A stretch of 64,000 nucleotides of DNA from Tetracentron sinense (GCA_015143295.1 CM026561.1:41668875-41732874), one strand, 5' to 3'. Positions 26,718-39,096 are shown, counted from the stretch's first letter. Notes: a model not told the origin generated them from the letters alone. Program-made: numbers and translations.

Positions 26718-27078
26718 CATAGTTGCAGGGAAGCTATGTACAAGGTTGTAAGCTTACTTTCCCAGAAACTTTTTTCTTAGATTCGCTTACCAGGAAGCAT
26801 GTCTCATTTAGTAATAAAGGGGGCTTTGAATGTAGGAAGTGATTGGATAGACCCAACTCTAAAGCCTAGGGTGTTGATCTAGAACAAGTATCGTTGGATT
26901 GAAACCTAAAGCACCTAGTTCACAAATATCTCATGTAAAATAAAATCAAAGGTATAACTAGCTATCTTAATATAATGAAAATGAGGAACATATATCTCAT
27001 TTCTCGTTTCTCATTTTCTAAGAATTTTTTGAGCCTCACTTCTTGCTTGTCGTTTTGATTCTCGCTTTGGTAACTATG
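26718..27078. mobile_element. hAT-type MITE, CATAGTTGC family, copy 1
   Basis: Begins CATAGTTGCAGGGAAGC and ends GGTAACTATG, with a perfect 8-bp duplication GTATTTAG (26710-26717 and 27079-27086). It shares most of its interior with the copy at 28560-28882. Confidence 0.9.
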
Positions 27079-28272
27079 GTATTTAGGGATGCGGCCAATT
27101 AAATGGGTTATCCATGGACTGTGCATTCTGATATGATGAGCATAAAAGCTTATTAGATCAGAGGCCAGCTAGGCCCCACCATCTATTATTGGATGTCACT
27201 CCATGCAATACTTCCTCAAGAGGACCAAGGTACTGACACAAAGGCATAGGATATAGAAGTTTGAATATATTTTTGTAGGGCTCTGAAATAGGAACCAAAC
27301 TTGTCAGCAACCAAGATTGCAGCCTTGGGCTGCAACCATTAGATGGGGTGCTATCATAGTTGTTAAAGGCGTCGCCTTAGGCGGTCGCCTAGGCGACCAA
27401 GCGCTTTGCTGGCCTTAGGTAACTGGCTGCCTCATGCGGTCATTATTAAAAATCTGATTTATGTAATATTATTATTGTTTAAGGATATAAAAAATTATTT
27501 TATTTGAATATGATTATTTGCTAAACAAAAAATATGTTATTTTATATATTTCTCATGTTTTTTACAATATAATATGTTAGAATCTGTATATCTAACAAAA
27601 AAGTTTGTAGATAGAAGAAGAAAAAAGAGACGAATGGTGTCAAGTATGTTTCTCTCATGTTAATTTATTCTCTCTCCCAATGGATGGACCAATTGGTCTC
27701 TCTCTGTCTGTTTATGGGTGATCATATAATCCCCATTTGTTTTTTTTTATGGTTGTTAAATTACAGCTAGCTCAGGCAGCCCAATAACAAATTAAGAGTC
27801 TTTAAATACCCCAAATTTCTTCTACGGCCTCTTAAACTCTCATAAACTCGTATTTAAAGGAGTCTTTTATAATTTAAATAAGTGTCTACCCTATAGTTAT
27901 ATATTTTACTTATCAATATTATTTTTATTATTTATCTTGAGTATACTTGAGAAAAAGAAAGAAATAAGAGTAAGATGTACGACATCTGCCTCTCTCCCCA
28001 CTTTTCTTTCTCCCTTGTTCAGCATCACATTTGACCGTTGGACTATTTTTCTACTTTTTATTCAGTCTTATATTCTCCATCATCTCCTCTCCTTTCTCCT
28101 TCCCCCCTCTCTCCCTCTCTCTTTCCTGTAGGGCCTCTTATAAAAGAAAATGCATCATACATAGATCTCATATTAGAGGGAATATTTGCAACAAAAAGTT
28201 CATCAGGCGACGCCTCGGGCTCCTCAGGCTACCGCCTCAGGCGTCCATGGGGTCTGTCGCCTCAAGTCACCT

Positions 28273-29732
28273 AAGGGTACCCAGCCCTTCTCGGCCCTTT
28301 AAAACCCTTTAAGACCCTGCCCTATTACAACCCTTGGGCCGGGCCGGGTTAAAAAATTCATGACCCTTCATATGTAGGGTCGGGCCAGGGTAACCCCCTA
28401 CCCGACCCTTCCCAACTCAGCCCTATTAATCCTCTTATATACCATAATATACGTATATAACATATTAAGTACTAAAATTACATATATAACCCTCTCAAGG
28501 TTTTTAATATGGGGGTGGTTTTGTAATTTCAATCGTTATCCCATATATAATGTTTCTACCATAGTTGCCGGGAAGCTATGTATAAGGTGGGAAGCTCGCT
28601 TCTCATTTAGTGGTCAAGGGGGTTATGAATTTCTTATTTAGGAAGTAATGAGATAGACCTGAGTCTAAAGCCTATGACATATATCCTAGGCAAGTATCGT
28701 TGAATTGAAACCTAAGACTTTAAGGCACCTACTTTTCCACAAATATCTCATATAAAATAAAATTTAAGGTATAATTGGTCATCCTAACATAATGAGAATG
28801 ATACACCTATATCTATTTCTCGCTTCCCGTTTCCTAAGGATTTTTTGAGCTTCGCTTCCCGCTTCTCGACTTAGTAACTATGGTTTCTACCACCACTAAC
28901 CCTAACCCTAAATCTTCTCACTTGCATATGAGTAAGTGTCTCTTGCGGTCTTGCCTTTCAGCTCACCTCTCAATCGAAGCTCTTCTCTCAATATCTCAAT
29001 CTCCTCTTAATGCTCTCTATCTCTCAATCGAAGCACGCAACTTGAGGAATGAATGGAGACTGTTGAGTGACTGAATGAGCCTTGACTCGTTGAGGAGTGG
29101 ACCGAGTGAGATTGCCTGAACCTCTCTACTCTCGTGCTCTCTCAGCCATGCACGACAGTTGAACCTCTCTACTTTGTGTTCATTTCATGGTCAATGGGTG
29201 TCATAGCAAGAAATTGGTGCTACCACTACCAAATACCTATTTTTTTAAAACTAATGCTTTATTAAGCTCTATGATTTCTTGAACGTGGAAACCCTAAGTT
29301 ACTAAGTCCCTAACCCCATGATTTTCTTATTATCTATTCTGATTAAATTTGATTAGTGATATAAAAAATTAGTGATCTACTTTGATTAAGTGATTTCTTT
29401 GGTCTTAATTTTTTAAAATCTGTTTTATTAGTGATAATTTGTTAGTGCTCAGTTCCCTGCCTCTATTATTTGGTGAAAGTTGAAATCCTAAGTAACCCTT
29501 GTCTGTTTTAATAAATTGTAAAAAAAATCCATGTTTGCCCGATTCGGTGTAAAAAGAATCTCATTGACAAAAAAATTTCCTTTGGCCCGGCCGCCCAGCC
29601 CTGGCCCTTGAGGGTAGGGCTAGGGCCCCATCAACCCCGGCCCTTGAAGGGCTAGGGCCCTACTCTTATAGGGAAGGGTAGGGCTAGGGCTGACCTCAGC
29701 CCTGCCCCTACCTAGCCCTTTGACAACCCTGA
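28273..29732. mobile_element. hAT-type element (AGGGT ends), third level
   Basis: Flanked by AGTCACCT (28265-28272) and AGTCGCCT (29733-29740), matching at 7 of 8 bases. The ends are rich in agccctt and agggctagggcc motifs in inverted orientation. It contains the CATAGTTGC MITE at 28560. Confidence 0.7.
28560..28882. mobile_element. hAT-type MITE, CATAGTTGC family, copy 2 (innermost level)
   Basis: Begins CATAGTTGCCGGGAAGC and ends AGTAACTATG, with a perfect 8-bp duplication GTTTCTAC (28552-28559 and 28883-28890). Homologous to the copy at 26718. Confidence 0.9.
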
Positions 29733-30014
29733 AGTCGCCTTGACAACTATGGGTACTGCCTAGTCAGATTTTGTCAGTCATCCATATGTAAGTTACCTTT
29801 TATTACTTAAAAAACAGTCACTAACCAACAACCAATATTGCAGCCCTGGGCAGCTGGACTGCGCAAATCATCCATCAGATGGGGTGCTGCCAAGTCAGAT
29901 TTTTTCAGTTATCCATATATAAGTTACCTTGTATTACTTTTAAAAAAAACAGTTGCTAACAGAAAATTGAACTGGGCAGCACCCCATTGGTCGGTTGCAG
30001 CCAAGTCTGGTTCC

Positions 30015-31573
30015 CTAATTTGAATTTTATAACACTCCATAAAAAGTATCGAATGCATAAAATGAGATAACAAATTAAGTTACTTCCAAATGTTAATTTG
30101 TCAATAGGTATCCTACATATATTTCTTACCTCATAAATCTAAGATGGGGAAATCATACTACAGTATAAATCTTAATTTGGTACTGTCAAGGTATCTAGTC
30201 ATCCTACCTCACCATAAAGAATAACCAGGTTTCATTTAATGCGCTACCCATAGTTCCAATTCCCTTCATTATAAAGCATGAAATAAAACAAGCATGTATA
30301 TTTATTTATTTATTTATGAAACAAGGTTGTGTTTGGTGACACATATGCAGGTCCTCTAAGCCATTCAATTGGTAGTGGTGGGTCACCTCTTGGTTTGGCA
30401 TAAGCCCAATCAAGTGATCCTAACAAGTAGGTATTTATATTTCTGAGCAAAGACCATAGGATTCAACCAAATCTATATTACAGTGTTCCAACAGGACTTC
30501 TGTTGAATTTGAATTGTAATAGGATGACAATTGTCAGCTACAACAATAATTAGAACTCCTCCAAAACATAAGGAGACGATAAAACTCAGACTAGATATTT
30601 CTGAATGCAGAAATGAGCTGGCATATATTTTTCCCTTCTCAACTAGGAGTGGAGTAAGTATAATAGCAAGCAAAGAAGAGGGGAAGCATAAGGTAGAGCT
30701 CATCGATAAAATCAAAGGTTTTAGCAATGGGGAATGAAAAGGAATTAGACCTTCTCCATAATAGAGAACATAAGACTAAAAGGACTTGTCATTGAACCTT
30801 TTCTATCAGTCAGTTTGGTGGAAGCCTGAAAGGTTTATAATTTCATTTTCTTCTTCCTCTAGAGGGAAGGTTTAAGTCACTCTAGCTGGATATAATCTGA
30901 AGGCGTAGCCTAGAAAGGATCCCCTTTTAAGTCTCCTGTCTTTGATTGATATCAGGTACAATAGCTAGTTTATCTTCCTTTTGTACTTAGCAATTTGTCA
31001 AGAGTAAGCAATTTAGATAGCTTAACATATGTCGGTCCCAAAAAACCACCACAGAACGTGACCCATACATCCACGGACAAAGGCTACACTACATATGACT
31101 CGAAATAATAAAAATTAGCTAGTTTCCTTCCATTTAAAGACACCTATGCAACGCAAGAGAGATGACTGTTTTCAAAATTTTGAAAGGGGAACAATAAATA
31201 ATAGAAAATTCATAAAAAGAGGATATCATCTACAAAGCAATCAAATTCAAAAGTAAATATTTTTTTTTAGACGTTAGGAAAGATTCTTAAAAGAAGAAAA
31301 TAAAAGAAATTCAATTTCAACCGATGAAATACAACACAGGCGATTGAATTGGCCAGTGAGTCGTAAAAATAATTGCTTTTTAATTCCAAAATAATTCGAA
31401 AAATGAGTGTTTTTCTTTTATTTCCTTACCTCAACAGAATGCACCACCCAAAAAAAATGACATGACAGCCGGGCATTAGAGATGGGCACTTTGTTCAAAT
31501 TGGTTTGGCCTAGGCTCTCGCGTGTCCGGGGTCCAGCCCTGACTTGTAAATGGACCTTTATGAGCCTCTTTAG
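30015..31573. other. Non-coding stretch, no recognised gene
   Basis: AT-rich DNA without a gene I can support. If the exon at 32266 belongs to the PPR gene, this would be its first intron. A short TTTA repeat lies at 30299-30316. Confidence 0.5.
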
Positions 31574-31574
31574 A

Positions 31575-31623
<49 letters not shown>
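31574..31623 (+). rRNA. Organellar 16S rRNA fragment (50 bp)
   Basis: The stretch from attgacgggggcccgcaca to ggtttaattcgatg is the highly conserved 16S region around E. coli position 920, differing at the first bases (gaaattg for ggaattg). The bacterial-type sequence in nuclear DNA indicates transfer from an organelle, most likely plastid. Homology stops abruptly on both sides, so this is a fragment, not a gene. Confidence 0.8.
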
Positions 31624-32265
31624 GTACTTCTCGACCGTGTCTCAGAGGGATGTGGCCGGGGCACATATTGTGTTTTCTGGCTAGCTGCTTTCTCAAGCTC
31701 CCGTAGATCGTACGCTTCCAAAAATTGAAGACACAGATCAAGAAATTGAAATTCAATTTCGTTTTCTCTCTTTCCTAGGCCTGTTCCAGGTGTATCAAAC
31801 GGGAGCTACGAGCAAATAGAACACTTTTGATTTGCCAGCTACTTGTTTCATGGCTCAGCCCGGGTCCTGGTACGCTGAAGCTGGACAGAAAAAGAGTATC
31901 AATTGAGGAAAAGGCGATTTACGTGAAATCCCCGTGATTTTAGAGCCAACTAATCTATCTGAGGGATAGGCAGCTTATGACACAGCACGTGGACCAGGAC
32001 GGATGAGCTTCCTTGTTTGTAGACAAAGCGAATTCGGAATTCAAATTTGAGCAGAGAATAGAGAGATTTAGTAGTTCCAATTCCAAATATGTAAACAGGG
32101 TCAGAGTTTTAAGCTCAAATGCTTGATCTTTGTGGAAAAAAAATGTATGAAACATAACATATGCCTATTCGCGTTTGTGCATGTGTGAGAGAGATTATAT
32201 TTCCGAATTTTAGAATGGAATCCTCGAACAAGTAAAAGTTTAAATAGAGAGAAATGGAAGCCTAC

Positions 32266-32409
32266 CTGAAAATCTTTGTTTTTGTTGGTGGTTTCTCTTG
32301 CTGATTTTGGATGGAGAGAGATTCGCCTAACCGATAAATAGTTGGAGAATATAATACCGATCGAACGCCTTGACACTGAGCTTCCAAGGAGATTTCTCAG
32401 ACTACTCAT
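32266..32409 (-). CDS. Candidate first exon with an organelle-targeting-like N terminus
   Basis: ATG at 32409 opens 48 codons beginning MSSLRNLLGSSVSRRS, rich in Ser and Arg with almost no acidic residues, as in mitochondrial presequences. The frame ends at a strong donor TTTCAG|GTAGGC, phase 0. Downstream on the same strand the PPR pseudogene at 25274-26525 has a phase-0 acceptor (TTACTGCAG, near 26480). Joining the two would make a 5.8-kb intron filled with nested transposons. This is inference; the exon could belong to another gene or be chance. Confidence 0.4.
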
Positions 32410-32479
32410 CAAATCTCTCTGCTTTTGCCATCACATTTCCAGTGAGAGATTGAGGGCTTAGGGTTTATGAGAACGACGG

Positions 32480-32560
32480 TATCGGTTCAGTGAGCGATTG
32501 AGAGAGAGAGAAAGAGAGAGAGAGAGAGATTGAGGCCTTAGGGTTTATGAGAACGACGGT
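32480..32560. repeat. GA microsatellite between two copies of a 5' flank motif
   Basis: A (GA)n tract (32500-32530) is bracketed by two copies of cttagggtttatgagaacgacggt (32458 and 32539). This is a local duplication upstream of the candidate minus-strand exon. Confidence 0.8.
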
Positions 32561-32664
32561 GTCAGCGTAGGAGGATTTTGGAACATTTTACTCGTGAATC
32601 TGTAATTTGACCCTTCTATTTACTGACTTTTCTTTGTTGACTATTAATCGAATTTTTCAATGAG

Positions 32665-33690
32665 ATATTTCCCGGATTGCCCCAGTAGTTTAGTTTTGTT
32701 AAGTCAAAATACCCATCTTTTAAAAATTCTTCTTTGAATGCCCCACACTCATGCAAACTTTTTCCATTTTATCCAAACCATTTAAAAAGAAAGACATTTG
32801 TGTTCCTGTCATTCTTCCTCAACCATGGAGAGCTCCCTTCATTCCTTATCAACAATGAAGCTCCTTCATTGATTAAGAAGAGTTCCCAAAATTTTGATTA
32901 CCTATCATTTCGACTAATATTTTTACAATAGAGCTTCATTCCTCTAAACTACTAACCACGACTGTGAGAGAATGTCATTAACGGATAAAAACACTCATTT
33001 TCGGGTTTCTTGTGTTTTTTTTTAATTTGCTTAATCTAAATAAAAAAATTATAACATTTATGGTTTTAAGCCTCAAATCCCACTTTAGATGGATTTACAT
33101 GTATTTCCTTTACTTTTTAAATAATTTACAGTGTACGGTTGATACTCAAAAAGTCGGGTCGATACTTCTTATCGATACTGGTTGTGTTCCAAAGTTAAAG
33201 GCAACCAGTATTGATATGAGTATTGAGCAAGTGTATCAACCACGTGTATCAACCAGTATCGATATGTATTGATATGAGTATTGAGCAGGTGTATTGACCA
33301 CGTGTATCAACCAATATCGATATGTATGCAAAAACCTTCGTTGAAACCCATAATTTTGTGGACATTTTGTATTTTTTCAAGAATACTCATATTAAGTTTG
33401 TACTAAAACACCCATAAAAGGAGAAAAGAGTGAGGAACTTTGTGAGATGGAAATATGAGGAGAGTGTGAAGTTTCTCCAATCTCATGCGCACATATGTAA
33501 ACCCCTCTTTTCCTCTTATTCTTCAAAACTATTCTTTTAAGTGTTAATGATAGTGGATAGGTGTTTCAGACTTTTCATGAATAAGGAATTATGAGAAAAT
33601 AGTCAAGGGTATTATGAGAAGAGTTTTTCAAAAGGTAGGTATTTTAAGAACAAATGGAAACTACAGGGGCAATAAAGGAAACTCTCTTTT
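32665..33690. mobile_element. Long-terminal-inverted-repeat element, Mutator-like
   Basis: The left end (attgccccagtagttt..., aaaatacccatcttttaaaa, attcttc) matches the reverse complement of the right end (attgcccctgtagtttcc..., aaaatacctaccttttgaaa) over about 65 bp with substitutions. Long inverted repeats suggest a Mutator-type or foldback element, but no target duplication is clear. The flanks repeat each other: ttgacttttctttgttgact at 32625 and ttgacttttctttagttgact near 33750. Confidence 0.6.
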
Positions 33691-33917
33691 TTTAGTTTCA
33701 CCTCTTTAATTCACCTGCAAATCTGTGATCCTGACCATTCGATTTGTTGACTTTTCTTTAGTTGACTATTAGACGCATTTTTCACATTTTCAGTATCACA
33801 CTTTCACCTCTTCAATGGCATGATATCATATGTCTCCTTCTTTCCGCTCCTTGGTGATTTTTAAAGCTAATCATTTGATGTATCCAGTATTTCTCTAGGG
33901 TTTTAAATCTCTCTCTC

Positions 33918-34242
33918 TATTGTGCACCTTGCCTGATGCCAATGCACATCGGTCCACAGAATCTTCTCTTAAATCTTTCCTTATTCTCTTCAATAACCGA
34001 ATCCTTGAGTCAGCTATCAGTTGCTAAGTTAGATAGGTATTTTAAGATAGAAAGTCTTTTAAGTTAGAAAGTCCTTTGCTGATAAATTGTAACAGCTCTG
34101 TTGAGAGTAGGAGTCTTGAATAATCAATTGTTCCTATTGAACTAAGGAGGTCTACAACCACCTCGAATCGACCATCTCTCTTATCTTTTCTTTTTCTTAT
34201 TTTTTTGAGTTTAAATTCAATACAATCGTACGGATCGTTTCA
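33918..34242 (+). repeat. 5' LTR of the gypsy element
   Basis: Starts TATTGTGCACC, where the 3' LTR retains TGTTGTGCACC, so the terminal TG has mutated. Ends GATCGTTTCA. Ends in the same block as the 3' LTR (tttgagttt.aattcaata). Confidence 0.9.
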
Positions 34243-34272
34243 ATTGGTATCAAAGCTTTTGATCCACGACCG

Positions 34273-35190
34273 ATGACGAACGATGGGTATGGAACAAGAT
34301 TTCAAAAAATGGAAGCAGAAATTCGAGCTCTCAAGGAAAGCTATGAAGGACACGGATAGTTGCTGGCTGAGATATTGCAGAAATTGACCAACCTTCAAAC
34401 AAGAAGTGATGATGTGGAACAGTCACGACTCCAACATCGGGAGAACGAACAACATGGAACCTCTAATCCCACTCGAGGAGATCCTGAATGTACCCGGATA
34501 CAGGCACGTACCGTTCGCCTCGATTTTCCTCGTTTTAACGGTGAAGACCCTGAGGGACGGGTGTATACTGTAGAACAGTTCCAAAAATTTAATCAAATCT
34601 CATACCAACAAATGGTTGAACTAGCAGCGATGCATTTAATTGGTGATGTCATACCTTGGTACCGATGGATAGAAAAAACCATGGGAATAGTTTCATGGCT
34701 ACAGTTCACAAATGCATTGTGTATGCGATTTGGCCCACCTGAAGTAGAGGAACCGAGCAGAGCTCTATCCAAGTAGCGCCAGGACAACTTCTGTTCGTGA
34801 CTATCAAACGCAATTCGAGAGGCTGATTAATAGAAATATGCGATTACCCGAGTCCTTAGTCGGATGTTTCATCTCCGGTCTACGTGACAACATTCGGGCA
34901 GGCGTCAAAATGTTCCAACCAGTCACACTTACTCATGTTTATCAGCTCGCCATATTGCATGAAGAGTCCGTGCAAGCTCATAGGCGATATAATCGCCCTA
35001 TCCCTCCAAAAAATCTTGCATTAGCACCCGCATCAACACCTGCTTTGATTAACAAGGAAGGATTCCCACCACCAAAGAAGCTGACTCTATTTGAGATGAA
35101 TGATGGCGAAAGAAAGGGCTCTGCTATAATTGTGATGAGAGATTTAGCCCAGGTCATCGCTGTAAGGGTCAACTTGCCATGATAGAGGGT
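34273..35190 (+). pseudogene. gypsy gag, decayed
   Basis: The first ATG (34273) is followed in frame by a TAG at 34357. Gag capsid-like sequence continues to about 34776, then shifts frame through 34838-35182. A CCHC zinc-knuckle pattern (CYNCDERFSPGHRC) is readable near 35118-35160, but in a different frame from the upstream part. Gag packages the element RNA. Several lesions prevent translation. Confidence 0.8.
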
Positions 35191-35294
35191 TTTGAACAAG
35201 ATGAAGATGAAAGCGAGCACCAACCATATCAAGTGACGATGAACAACCTCCAATCTCTGTATATGCACTAGCTGGGTCCGTAGGACCTCAAAAC

Positions 35295-35723
35295 ATGCGT
35301 ATACAAGGAAGGCTGAAGCATTTACCGGTCTGCATCCTCATCGATTCAGGTAGCACTCACAATTTTTTCAACGTAGGGCTACCTAGGCGTATTGGGTGGC
35401 TGTGCACGAGGACCCGCATTTTAAAGTTGCCTTGGCTGATGGAAAAAAAACTTTCTAGCAAGGGTATGTGTCGAGATATTCCCTTGCAACTAGACAATTA
35501 TCATTGTGGCATTGATTGCCGCATTTTACCATTGGGCGCTTATGATATGGTTTTGGGCATGCAATGGCTCGTCTCATCAGGAGAGGTTCAATGGGATTTC
35601 GCACAACTACGGATGTGTTTCCAATCCGATGGCAAGAATTATCAATTGCATGGGCTCAAAAGCAACACACTTGAACTAGTAGGTGTCCGGACCATGATGC
35701 GAACAGTTGATAAAAGAAAATAG
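35295..35723 (+). pseudogene. gypsy aspartic protease region
   Basis: A 142-codon open stretch contains the retroviral-type protease motif LIDSGSTHNF near 35338, with the catalytic Asp retained. It is cut off from gag and from reverse transcriptase by stops. The pol frame downstream (..HVIELKPG near 35860) is then split by a solo LTR at 35893. Confidence 0.8.
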
Positions 35724-35892
35724 GGGATCCTTGTTCAACTATGTAGCATCGAAGGGGAAATCCAACAAACTGACATTCCTGAAGAACTCTCCATGATTTT
35801 AACAAGATTTGGAGATGTGTTTGATGCACCATCTGAGCTGCCTCCAGTTCAAGCACATGATCATGTGATCGAACTTAAACCCGGTAGCAACC

Positions 35893-36262
35893 TGTAAGCA
35901 CCCAATTTTTACACCATGCTCACCTAAACCCTAGACCTAAACCTAGGTCTAACCCTAGCCTAGCCCTAGTCTAAACCCCTAGGGAAATCCCCATGGGCTC
36001 AAGGCCCGCTTCAAAGTTCATAATATCAAAAAATTTTCAACCAAAAGGTCAAGGCCCATGGCCTTTTAGGATTTTTTTATTTTATTTTATTTTATTATTA
36101 TTATTATTATTATTTTTTTAGTTTTTATTTTATTTATTATTTCTATTTTTTATATTTTGTTTTTTTTAAAAAAAAAAAAAAAAAGGGTTTGAGTTTGGGG
36201 CCCATAGCTTTTTAGGAATTTTTTTTAATTTTTATTTTTAGTTTTTATTTTTTTATTTCTAC

Positions 36263-36315
<53 letters not shown>

Positions 36316-39091
36316 ATTTATTTAAAAAAAAAAAAAAAAAAAAAAGGGGCTTGAGTTTGGGCGCCAACATGAGTTGGCCCATACCCATTTGTTATTAGAC
36401 CCGTATACAAACAAATAAACAAAACAAAAAAAAAAAAGAGACTAAATGGGGAAGACACTATTCATCGTCTTCCCCATTGGTCCATGAGTATACGGCGCTG
36501 TCACCACCGCTTCCCTGACTCCCCTACTACCCTACGCCCTCCTATCTTCCCTCCAAAATTCCTAAACCCAGTCCTTTGGGGTTAAGAACCAGCAAACCAG
36601 AGGGGGCAGTCCCCTTTTCATATAAAACCACCTCCTACCCCCTGTGCGCACCAGCTACACATTGACCACCCAATCACAGTCGTCCATCCTCATCCTTATC
36701 CCTCCCCCAACCTCTCTATTTAACTCTACTTGCACCCACGGTTGAGGACAGACCCGATTGGGAGGAGATTAAAAAAGAAAACCCCTTACGTTTGTGAAAA
36801 TCCTCACCCATCTCCTTTGCTTTTGATTCTAAGTGTGAGGATTTGGCCTAAGGGAAGCCTGGGCCATCCCTTTTGTATGGTAACTCACCTTAGATAAAGG
36901 TCTCATTCCCCTTGACCTTGGAGATTTGAGCAAGAAGAGGAAACGTAGGGCCCTCCACCTTCTTCTGTTTTTTTCTTTTTCTCTTCTGTATTATTATTAT
37001 TATTTTCTTGTTTCCTTCTTTTCCTAGGTGTTTGAATATTATGTCCTTTTGTTTTTATCTCTAGTCCTTTTCTAGAGACCTAGAGAAGGCTCACTTCCCC
37101 TTGAGGTTGGCCCCTGTGTGTTGTCTTTGATAGCATAGAGGGTTCACGCATGCAAGGAGAGAGGTAAGCTCTTGGTTGTGTCGATTGGTCCTCTCCTGTT
37201 TTTTTGTTTTTTATATGTTTGGTTATAGTTGGTTTTGACCCAAGGGCTCATGACCAATCTGCCCAAAGGCGACATCATTTTAAATCAGGGTTTACAGAAG
37301 GGGATATTAGACTTACCGCCCAGTCCAGTCCATAGTGGGTAGAGTTCCAAATACCTCTCAGAAATCTGGGTCCTAAGCACTTATCCCCACCTCCCGGATC
37401 TTTTTGCTTATGCTATCTCTAGTCTCCTACCCTCTAGAGATCACTGAGGACGTAATACCAATTTGTCATTTTTTTGGCACATGCGGTGAAGATCTGGGGC
37501 AATACCTTGCTGTGCGGTAGTCTCAATATCGCACAGTGGTATGGTGCACACCAATGCCCCCACCTCCATATGAATACCTATATTGGGTCCCCTCTCCCCG
37601 GAGTTCTTACATGGCTTTATAAGTCTTAATCTTGGGTTACACAGGGCAATGTGTCTTGAGTTTTTTTTTTTTTTTTTTATAAACAATTAAAAAATTAAAA
37701 AATTGTTGTTCAGAGCCTAGCTTTGGGGTCCATAGCAGGATTTGTTTTGTAGTGACTGTGCGGAGCCATATCCTGGATCCTATTCAAGGAGTTCAAAAAT
37801 GCAGTTTTTTTAGGGACCACAATGAGCTTGCAACCGGATTGGAGGAGGGTATCTGAACTCCAATTTTTGGAGTTTATTTTAAATCCAAAGGCCATCATAG
37901 CTACTCTCAAGCATAGATCAGTTTGGGTCTCATTAGACTTTGATTTTGTTTGTTAAATGTTTCTAATTGTTTAGACTTTGAGGTATGTGCGACATGGTTT
38001 GTGGTGATGGCCTCAAGCATAGATCCCTGTATGCTTTTGTGGGCCCAATTCTTAGTTAGTATAGGGGTGCAAGCCAATTCCCTATGGGCCTTTAGTCGAG
38101 ATTGCCCCCTCACAATCCTCACTCATCTCGTTTGCAATTTGACTTTGCACATATGGGGAACCTCTAAGCCATTAACTAGGGTTAAGTTTAACCCTAGTTA
38201 ATCCCTCTTGCAACATAGACCTCTAACTAGGGTTAGACTTAACCCTAGTGGATTCCCATAGTCTAGGATGGACTTTAATAAGAAAAACCCCCAAAAACAT
38301 CAAAAAATCTCCAAAAATACCAAAATAATCAGAAAAATATAAAAAGACCAAAAAACTTGATATTGGACTTTCTAACCATGGTTAATTACATTTCTTAACC
38401 TCGGATAGCAACTCTATCCATTGGTTAAGATACCTTGGGCCTACCGGGCCTCACTCCCTGGCCTACCGGGCCTAATCTCGGCCTATCGGGCCAAACCCTA
38501 GCCTACCGGGCTCACCCTTGGCCTACCGGGCCCAAACTAGCCTATCGGGCTTCACCCTCGGCCTATCGGGCCCAACCCTGGTCTATTGGATTTACCTTAG
38601 GCCTACCGGGCCCAATACCAAGCACTTGACCAACCCGGTCAACCACCCCTAGCCTCCCGGCTAGACCCTAAGCCACCATTGGTGCACACACACACACCCT
38701 TAGCCTTGGCACGGGCTCATGTGCCAGAACTACGCTCGGTCTGATCTCACCCCTTTGTGAGTACGTAGGCAACCCAACTTGGGTCCGACCCTAGACATTT
38801 AGCTTTATATTTTTTGGATTAGCATTTACTTAAATACCTTGGATTTTTTAATTGAAATTTGAGATTAAAATTGGCTTAAGTTTAGGGAGTAGGTAACCGG
38901 TATAAAACGGGGGTCCTGGGGTGCCTAACACCTTCCCCAGGGCTTAATCGAACCGCTTACCCTAATTCTGATTAGACCATTTGCTTTATCCAAAACGCGA
39001 ACACCTGGGACCTATCCCTTAGAATGAATAGGTGGCGACTCACAGTCAAACCATATTATGTGAAAGTGGGTAGGAAATTCTCATGCTCACA
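35893..39091 (+). mobile_element. Solo LTR, 3.2 kb, inside gypsy pol
   Basis: Starts TGTAAGCACCC, ends TGCTCACA, with a perfect 5-bp duplication CAACC (35888-35892 and 39092-39096). The 3' end carries ggggtgcctaacaccttcccc and ggtggcgactc. From general knowledge these resemble the long LTRs of the Tat/Ogre group (inference). A-, T- and AT-rich tracts fill 36075-36345. No internal domain remains. Confidence 0.85.
38433..38620. repeat. Minisatellite, about 22-bp unit
   Basis: About nine units of ggcctaccgggcc plus 8-10 variable bases, inside the 3.2-kb solo LTR. Some units have tatcggg for taccggg. Confidence 0.9.
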
Positions 39092-39096
39092 CAACC

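Larger units (their letters stand above)
27355..29751. mobile_element. hAT-type element (GGCGTCGCC-rich), second level
   Basis: Ends are CATAGTTGTTAAAGGCG and, reverse-complemented, CATAGTTGTCAAGGCG. Flanks GGTGCTAT and GGTACTGC each differ by one or two bases from GGTGCTGC, which is the sequence in the uninterrupted paralogous repeat at 29877, so the 8-bp duplication has mutated. Interior repeats of gcgtcgcct type (27367-27420 and 28205-28270) are characteristic. Without inner insertions it is about 0.94 kb, with no transposase. Confidence 0.75.
27291..30014. mobile_element. Outer DNA element hosting three nested transposons
   Basis: Inverted ends are GGAACCAAACTTG.CAGCAACC and, reverse-complemented from the right, GGAACCAGACTTGGCTGCAACC. 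The interior includes a direct duplication of about 130 bp (the block with agtcagatttt.tcagt.atccatat.taagttacctt appears at 29760 and 29893). Other elements are inserted at 27355. I could not assign a superfamily. Confidence 0.65.

Noticed and set aside
35930..35980. Telomere-like ctaaaccctagacc motifs
   Set aside because: Only a few degenerate CCCTA units at the start of a solo LTR; not a telomeric array.
38433..38620. Possible CRISPR-like spacing of ggcctaccgggcc
   Set aside because: Units are direct minisatellite repeats of about 22 bp with no unique spacers and lie in a plant LTR.
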